Of a stretch of DNA of 64,000 bases, positions 57,872-64,000 are shown piece by piece. The DNA comes from Pilaira anomala (taxonomy: Eukaryota > Mucoromycota > Mucoromycetes > Mucorales > Mucoraceae). Every line of letters begins with the position of its first letter. Positions within the stretch are counted from its first letter, which is position 1. Where the stretch lies: positions 124,001 through 188,000 of the forward strand of contig JAIXMQ010000021.1 in assembly GCA_025716855.1 (NCBI GenBank), in the 5' to 3' direction. A program made the translations under genes and the position numbers. The notes beneath the pieces are model-generated. The model had not been told where the DNA came from. It searched no databases and saw only the letters and a list, made by a program, of their open reading frames with translations.

Positions 57872-59787
57872 CTAGGCGTTAGTTTTGGTACGTTCAACAA
57901 ACTTGATCTTATAAGGTGATGGTGTCAAGGACAAACCAGAATTATTTGAATGATCAATATCTGGATACTGTTCTTTTCCGTCACTATCAGTAACAGGTTC
58001 AATACTACATCTTGAAAGAACCTGAATAAAAGCAGTGAGAATCTCAGCTTCAGCCATATAGGTACCCGGGCAAACACGTCTAGAAGAAAAATAATCAATT
58101 TAAATAAACATCATTTATACAAGTGCTGTTTAAAAAAAAAAAAATTACCTTCCCCAACCGAAACCAAAATGATCACGGTTTTCTAGCTTTCCTTTTACTG
58201 CGTTATCCATGAGTTGAATATTATTGATAAATCTCTCTGGATAAAATGTTTCTGGGTTTGGATAAACTTCGGGGTTGGCGTGAATACTTTCCATGTTAGT
58301 CATTACAGTAGCTCCTTTAGGAATAAGATAACCATCCACGATAACTATAAAAAAAGAATTAATAAAAAAAAAAAAAGAAACAGAAAAAAGAATTGAGTAC
58401 TTACTGTCTTTACTCGCTTTATGAGGTATACCTAAAGAAGTTGTAGGTTTAAATCTCATACATTCCTTTACCAAAGAAATACAATACGAGATACTCTCTC
58501 TTTCACTGAAAAGAGGAAGTCTTCCATTCAACTTGATAAACTCATCAATTTCAGCAGCGGCTTTAATTTGGGCTGAAGGATGATTACACACGATTGCAAA
58601 AATCCAAGTGAGTGATACAGAAACTGTATCTGTTCCTGCTGCAATTAAGTCGGCTAAAAAATAATTAATAATATAATTTAAGTCAGTGTTCCTGTAACAT
58701 ACATAATTGTCAATTTCATAAAAAAACAACAATTACACAAAATCACCAACTTGGACTTCGTATCAAATTCATATTTTCCGAGTTCTTTTACAAAGTTAGG
58801 CTCTTCTTTTGTAAGTGCTTCATCAATAAACTTTTGATACACTGGATCACGTTCGATAGCGACAAAATCCTTCATTATTTTTGTTTTTCCAGTGAAATAT
58901 TCAACAATCGAAAAGATGGGAAGGAAAGTGGAGAGATCACGATCAATGCCTGCAAGATCAATAGATTTTACAATGGAAGCAGATAAAATCAAAAATTCTT
59001 CGTCCTCAACTGAGTCAAATTGTTTACCAAAGGCAGACATATAAATAGTATTCATCGAATAAAGATGAGCATGGATGTAAGGGTCTACACCATTCCCTTC
59101 ACTTGAATATTTGATAAGTCTTTCGGTTAAATCATATGCTTGCTTTTTAATAGGAACCATGTAGTTAGTATCCACATATCTAGGTGATAAAATCGAAACA
59201 ACTTTTTTTTTTCTGAAAGGTTAAATTTCTTATTTTGACATTCCTTTTTTTTTTTTTGTTCTTTACCTGCAGATCTGGCATCTTTCCAATGTTTTTCGGG
59301 TGGTGAAAACACTATTCCTCTGATTTAATAATAGATTAAAATTACAAGTTTTACGGATTATTTATAAATAAAAAATGATCGGCCATTACCTTCCATTATG
59401 ACTGTAAATGTTAGTGAAGGCACCGTGTGGTCTATAAGAAGAATCTGCTCCATGAGTAACAAATACTTTATGGGCCAACTCAGGATCATTAATTAAAACC
59501 CAAGTCTGAACACCCATACGAAGCTTCATAATATGTCCTACTTCTTTATGCCATTCAGAAATTTTAAGACTAGGCTTATCTCCAACAGAAAGCATATGGC
59601 CAACGTAGGGGTAGGCTCCACTAGGAGAAGGAATAACTTTCAATCCATGGTTATTATTACTGTATTTCACAAGTTTATAGGTAGAATATAAAAGGGTTGC
59701 AGCGGCAGCAATACTAACAAAAGGTACAATCTCTTTGCGTTCAAATCGGTGAGAAATTGAGTCAATCAAGGGACTTAATTGATCCAT
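57872..59787 (-). CDS. Cytochrome P450 monooxygenase, copy 1 (522 aa)
   Basis: Six exons in phase: 59787-59390, 59319-59267, 59201-58737, 58653-58405, 58344-58149 and 58079-57872. An N-terminal membrane anchor (IVPFVSIAAAATLLYSTYKL) is followed by PSPSGAYPYVGHML. The I-helix has AAGTDTVS, the K-helix has ECMR (E-x-x-R), PERF lies in the meander, and the haem loop FGFGWGRRVCPG (Cys ligand) is split by intron 5. It would be ER-anchored and depend on P450 reductase. It lies convergent to the ABCC pump and is a tandem paralogue of the next gene. Substrate and CYP family are not assigned. Confidence 0.93.
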
Positions 59788-60178
59788 GTTTTAACTTAGT
59801 GTAAGCAGAAAAAAAAAACAAAGTGGAAAAAAGAAGATTGTGAAAGCTTTTTTTCTCGAATTATGTTATTTTTTTTTTTTTTTTTTGAAAAATCGGGTTT
59901 GTTGTGTTACCGCAATTCAACTTTCCTTTAAAAAAAAACGTTTTTTTTTTCTGTAAGTAGTTTAGATTGATAAAAAACGAACAATTATCATTGAATGTTG
60001 CTAAGCCATCCGTCATTGACTTGTCCCAATATTACACAAAAATCGATTTACAAGTTTAATTAAATGCATTACATATTCTCAGTATAATTAATTAAGCGTT
60101 AGCAATTACATTTTGAGCTTTATACATGAAGCTTTTATTAACACATTTATAAATATAAATAAAAAGTCACTTTGTACT
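59788..60178. other. Spacer between the two P450 genes
   Basis: A 390-bp promoter region of copy 1, with poly-T runs and no other feature. It is not obviously similar to the promoter of copy 2. Confidence 0.6.
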
Positions 60179-62136
60179 CTAAGCAGAAGTTGTTCTGGTG
60201 CGCTCAACAAATCTAACTTTGTAAGGAGGAGGTATTGATACTAGACCACCGTCCATAGAATGATCAAGAACTGGATAGATCTCTCTTTTGTTACTATCTA
60301 TGATGGGCTCAATGCTGCATTTTGAAAGAACTTGAATAAAAGCAGTAAGAAGTTCAGCTTCAGCAAGATAAGTGCCTGGACAAACACGTCTACATACAAG
60401 GAGCAACTGGTTACTTTATGACGTTTTTTTTATTATTGTATACTTATTTCTTACCTTCCCCAACCAAATCCAAAATGATCACGGTTCTCCAATTTTCCTT
60501 TCACTGCATTATCCATGAGCTGAATATTATCAATAAATCTCTCGGGATAAAACGTATGAGGGTCTGAATAAACATCAGGGTTCATGTGAACACTATCCAT
60601 GTTTGTCATGATTGTGGCTCCTTTAGGAATAAGATAATTATCCACAACAACTATGAATTTTTTTTTTAAAAAAAAAAAAAAGGGTTAAAAAATAATATAT
60701 GATGAATATGAAATAGTGATATACACACATACTGTCTTTGCTTATTTTACGTGGTAAACCAGCGCTAGTCACAGGTTTAAATCTCATACATTCTTTCAGT
60801 AAAGAGATACAGTATGAAATGCTTTCTCTTTCAGTAAAAGCTGGGAGATGTCCATTCAATTCAACAAATCTATCAACCTCTCGAGCAGCTTTAGCTTGAG
60901 CCCGAGGATGATTACACAGGATTGCGAAAACCCAGGCGAGTGTTACAGAAACAGTATCAGAACCTGCACCCACTATATCAGCTAAGGTTACAAAAAGTGC
61001 ATTTTTTTTTTTTTTTTTAGTCTTTGCTCGTACCACATTAGAAATTAACAAATAAGTTACCTAAAATTACCAACTTTGTCTCATCATCAAAGTTATACTT
61101 TTGAAGCTCTTTTGAAAAGTTATTCTCTTTCTTGTTAAGAGCATCATTAAAATGTCTTTGATAGATCGGGTCGCGCTCTTCTACATAATCCTTCATTTCT
61201 TTAGCATTTCCCATGAAATAATCTACAATGGAAAAAATAGGAAAGATTGCAGCTATATCACGTGCAGGATCCGCCAACACGATAGATTTAACAATGGAAG
61301 CAGATAGTGTAGTAAATTCTTTGTCCTCAACACTATGATATGTTTCGCTAAAGAGAGCTGTAAGCATAATGTTCATTGAATAAAGATGAGTATGCAAGAT
61401 AGGGTCCACTCCATTTTCTTGATTTGAGTACTTGATAAGCCTTTCTGTTAAAATACTTGCTTCTTTCTCGATAGGTTCCATGTAATTTTCATCAACGTAT
61501 TTGGGTGATAAAATGGACACAACTATTTTTTAAGGGGGTACATGTAAGTTTCCTTTTTCTATATATACTTCCCATTTAGTTACTATCACACTTTCTCTTA
61601 CTTGCAGCTCTAGCTTCTTTCCAATGTTTTTCAGGTGTTCCGAATACAATTCCTCTAAAATCAATCAATTAACCAACTGTTTATATTCCAGCGAATAAGA
61701 AAAAAAAAAAAAAAGAAAGCAATCTATAGTTTACATACTTTCCTCCATGGCTATAAAAATCAGAAAAGGTACTAGTTGGTCTGTGAGCCGAACTAGCGGC
61801 ATTGGAAACAAACACCTTATAAGCTAACTTGGGATCATCGATCAAGATCCAAGTCTGAGCACCTATGCGAAGCTTCATAATGTGCCCTACTTCTTTATGC
61901 CATTCAGAAAATGTTTGGCTAGGCTCCTTTCCAAGTGAAAGTAAATGACCAACAAAAGGATAGGCACCTTTAGGAGAAGGAATCTTTTTATAACTGTAGT
62001 TCTTCACATACTTGGCAATCTTGTATGAAGAGTACAATAGAGTGGCTGCTGCTGCAATACTAACAACTGGCGTAGTAATCTCTTTTTGCTCGAACTTACG
62101 AGGAATTGAATCAATAAAGGCACTTACTCGATCCAT
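60179..62136 (-). CDS. Cytochrome P450 monooxygenase, copy 2 (522 aa)
   Basis: Six exons in phase: 62136-61739, 61654-61602, 61522-61061, 60981-60733, 60650-60455 and 60389-60179. Exons 1, 2, 4 and 5 have exactly the same lengths as in copy 1 (398, 53, 249 and 196 nt); exons 3 and 6 differ by one codon in opposite directions. The start is the ATG at 62136 (MDRVSAFIDSIPRKFEQKE); the open frame continues upstream only through CT repeats. Anchor VVSIAAAATLLYSSYK, GAGSDTVS, ECMR and FGFGWGRRVCPG are all present. Tandem duplication is clear and both copies look functional. Confidence 0.93.
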
Positions 62137-62182
62137 ATCTAAAGTTAATGTAAGTATATAAAAATAGTGTAAAAGAAAGAAG

Positions 62183-62219
<37 letters not shown>

Positions 62220-62797
62220 TTTTTCTTTTGATTCCCTCCATCCATCTTTTAAGGAAAAATTGGGACCCTATTGTGCCACCAGAACATTTTTTTTTTTCCT
62301 TTACGAAACATGCATAAAGATGGATTCAAAATGTTTCATGTGATTAACGTATGGGGACAAGTGGTTTTTTTTTTTCATTAAATACATAATTGTTATTATA
62401 ATAGTCTGTAATCAAAAGCATGTATTTCATATTTATTCTTTTTTCTATACTCATAAAAAAAAAACCCCCCCTTGTATAAACGAATGCATTAAAGAGAAAA
62501 AAAAAAATGAGAAAATACATACAAATTTAATAAACCCATTTGTATAAGCTCTATATACGTATCCTTTCGAGTAGATCCAGGGTAATGTGAACTACCTTTA
62601 CGTCACACGCGGATGTGTACTATAAATTCTTTTCTTTATTAGAACAAAAATTTGATTTGACTTCTTTATTTAACTACCTGATTTTAATAACACATAATCT
62701 TCATTCAATATAAGAGAAAGCTATTAAACATCACCCACTTGGATTTCTTAATAACGGGAAACTCCATCACCCACCTAGATTTTTTTTTTTTTTTCAA

Positions 62798-62977
62798 AGT
62801 ACAGTACCCGCTCTATCTAAGGCCGTTCCGATTTAAGTCTGAAAAATTTTGGCCATATTTAATTTTTTCAAAAGTTAGAAATAAATAGCCATGATGATGA
62901 TACGATTTAAAGGCCACAAAAGTCTGATTTTTTTTTTTTTTTTGGTAGGCCTTAAATAAAGAGCGGGTACGGTACCT
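62798..62977. mobile_element. About 180-bp non-autonomous element with terminal inverted repeats (MITE)
   Basis: The left end AGTACAGTACCCGCTCTATC (continuing TAAGGCC) is mirrored at the right end, whose reverse complement reads AGGTACCGTACCCGCTCTTT (continuing ATTTAAGGCC). That is about 27-29 nt of imperfect TIR with an uninterrupted core GTACCCGCTCT. The interior is AT-rich and non-coding. No clear target-site duplication could be set, so the family is open. Confidence 0.7.
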
Positions 62978-63530
62978 ACTAACAAACTACAGCATGACGG
63001 CTTAAATTGGAAAGTAATAAAAAATATGTTGCCTCTTCTCTCGTTACAAGAACGATCACTGCTTGTATCGACACCAGACTGACTTTATATTAAAAAATAA
63101 ACAGTTTTTTTTTTTTTTATTTATTCACCTCCTCACTACTACGATTGTTATAAAATTGAACTGCGGGATTGAGAACCAGCATTGTACCCCTTCTTCAACA
63201 AGAAAATGGGAATGGTTTAATCCTTAAGGTGAATGACTGTGTAGTTAATACAGGCCTGATAGAGCTTTTTTCTCATGTAGTGTGAGTAATTTTAACTCTA
63301 CGAAGATTGTTTATGCTCGAAAAAGAAATTTTTTTACCGTATCATATGCATATGTCACCTTGGTCTATTACCCCCATTACACTTGTTTATCAGCATATAA
63401 TCAGAAATATGATATATACCTCAAAGTTTTAGGACCACACCTAAACTATAGAGAGACATTTATCTGTTAGATGAGAGAGGAACCCCCTTCGTAAAAATAG
63501 TAGATGACTTCAGAGGATTTGTAGATATTT

Positions 63531-63532
<2 letters not shown>

Positions 63533-63575
<43 letters not shown>
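63533..63575. repeat. (GA)n microsatellite
   Basis: About 43 nt of uninterrupted GA dinucleotides. The antisense frame (Ser-Leu repeats) is an artefact. Confidence 0.95.
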
Positions 63576-63579
<4 letters not shown>

Positions 63580-64000
63580 GGGCGTATATGAGCAACAGCT
63601 CTCAAGTACAAAAAAAATAGTAATATGTAGAAAACCAGTAGTGGGAGAATCCTTTTATTAAAACCAATTTTATAACGACAGCGTGATACTATAATGCCAG
63701 TTATTGCAATTGCTCTAGTAGCAATCACAACGAAGAATATAGACTTTTTATGTTGATGATGATAATAATAAGGTAGCGTCGGTGTACATCTGCATTAATA
63801 GATAAATGCGTAATGTAAAAAAAAAAAAAAAAAGGTCTCATATCACGCCGCTTGACATGTTTTGTTACATTAAATAGGTTGCCACATGATATCCTCGTTT
63901 CAAGAAGTTAGTTATTTTTTATTTCATCTATTTGAGAAACTTTATAACGCCCAACAGGCCACATTCTACAAAAAAAAAAGTAAATGTTTTATCAATTCAA

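Larger units (their letters stand above)
62137..64000. other. Right-end spacer with a TIR element and GA microsatellite
   Basis: No gene is seen in the last 1.86 kb. It contains (GA)n at 62184-62212 in the P450 leader, C7 near 62464, the inverted-repeat element at 62798-62977 and (GA)n at 63533-63575. Short frames here are AT-driven or repeat-derived. Confidence 0.6.

Overview
This 64 kb window is nuclear DNA from a fungus, most likely a Mucoromycota species of the order Mucorales. The evidence is dense, mostly single-copy eukaryotic genes; very AT-rich intergenic DNA full of poly-A/poly-T runs; and many short spliceosomal introns (about 50-90 nt) with GTAAGT/GTAAAA donors, CTAAC/CTAAT-like branch sites and T-rich acceptors. 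The gene set is also fungal: a cornichon Erv14, Thp3, Bud22, Ilv6, Snf4, an I9 inhibitor and fungal P450s. Genus and species cannot be fixed from sequence alone. Most genes are interrupted by introns, so exons were joined by reading splice sites and checking phase by hand; exon coordinates are in each entry.

Layout. 1-6.5 kb: the 5' end of DNA polymerase alpha (running off the left edge, with MluI-type cell-cycle boxes upstream), a small polytopic membrane protein, a 2.2 kb relic-rich spacer, a BED zinc-finger protein, a small WWE-like protein and tRNA-Asp(GTC). 6.8-13 kb: an unknown coiled-coil protein, a compact six-exon SMN (survival motor neuron) orthologue and a large NFX1/FAP1-type zinc-finger protein. 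13-16.3 kb: gene-poor. 16.4-21.3 kb: a repeat-rich protein with a C-terminal caleosin-like domain, carrying an apparent 1-nt frameshift, and two unknown proteins. 21.5-32.7 kb: a nucleoside deaminase, a G-protein alpha subunit, RNA polymerase III subunit RPC2, a secreted I9 protease inhibitor, a SNAPC4-like Myb protein and BUD22. 32.7-35.6 kb: degenerate repeats and pseudogene relics. 35.6-46.9 kb: an intronless F-box protein, ILV6, three copies of a GC-rich repeat, SNF4 (AMPK gamma), a METTL-type methyltransferase, an O-fucosyltransferase-family protein and ERV14. 48-57.7 kb: THP3/LENG8, a base-exchange-type phosphatidylserine synthase and a full-length ABCC transporter. 57.8-62.2 kb: two tandem cytochrome P450 genes. 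62.2-64 kb: non-coding, with a short TIR element.

There is no operon logic here. Functional themes recur: RNA polymerase III/snRNA biology (RPC2, SNAPC4-like, SMN, a tRNA), ribosome and mRNA biogenesis (BUD22, THP3), nutrient and signal sensing (SNF4, G-alpha), the secretory and lipid system (ERV14, PS synthase, caleosin-like, ABCC) and xenobiotic/secondary metabolism (P450 pair beside the ABCC pump). The most unusual items are the SWAEIA-repeat/caleosin fusion and its frameshift, the SMN gene with no Tudor exon found, the GC-rich triple repeat and the relics in the spacers.
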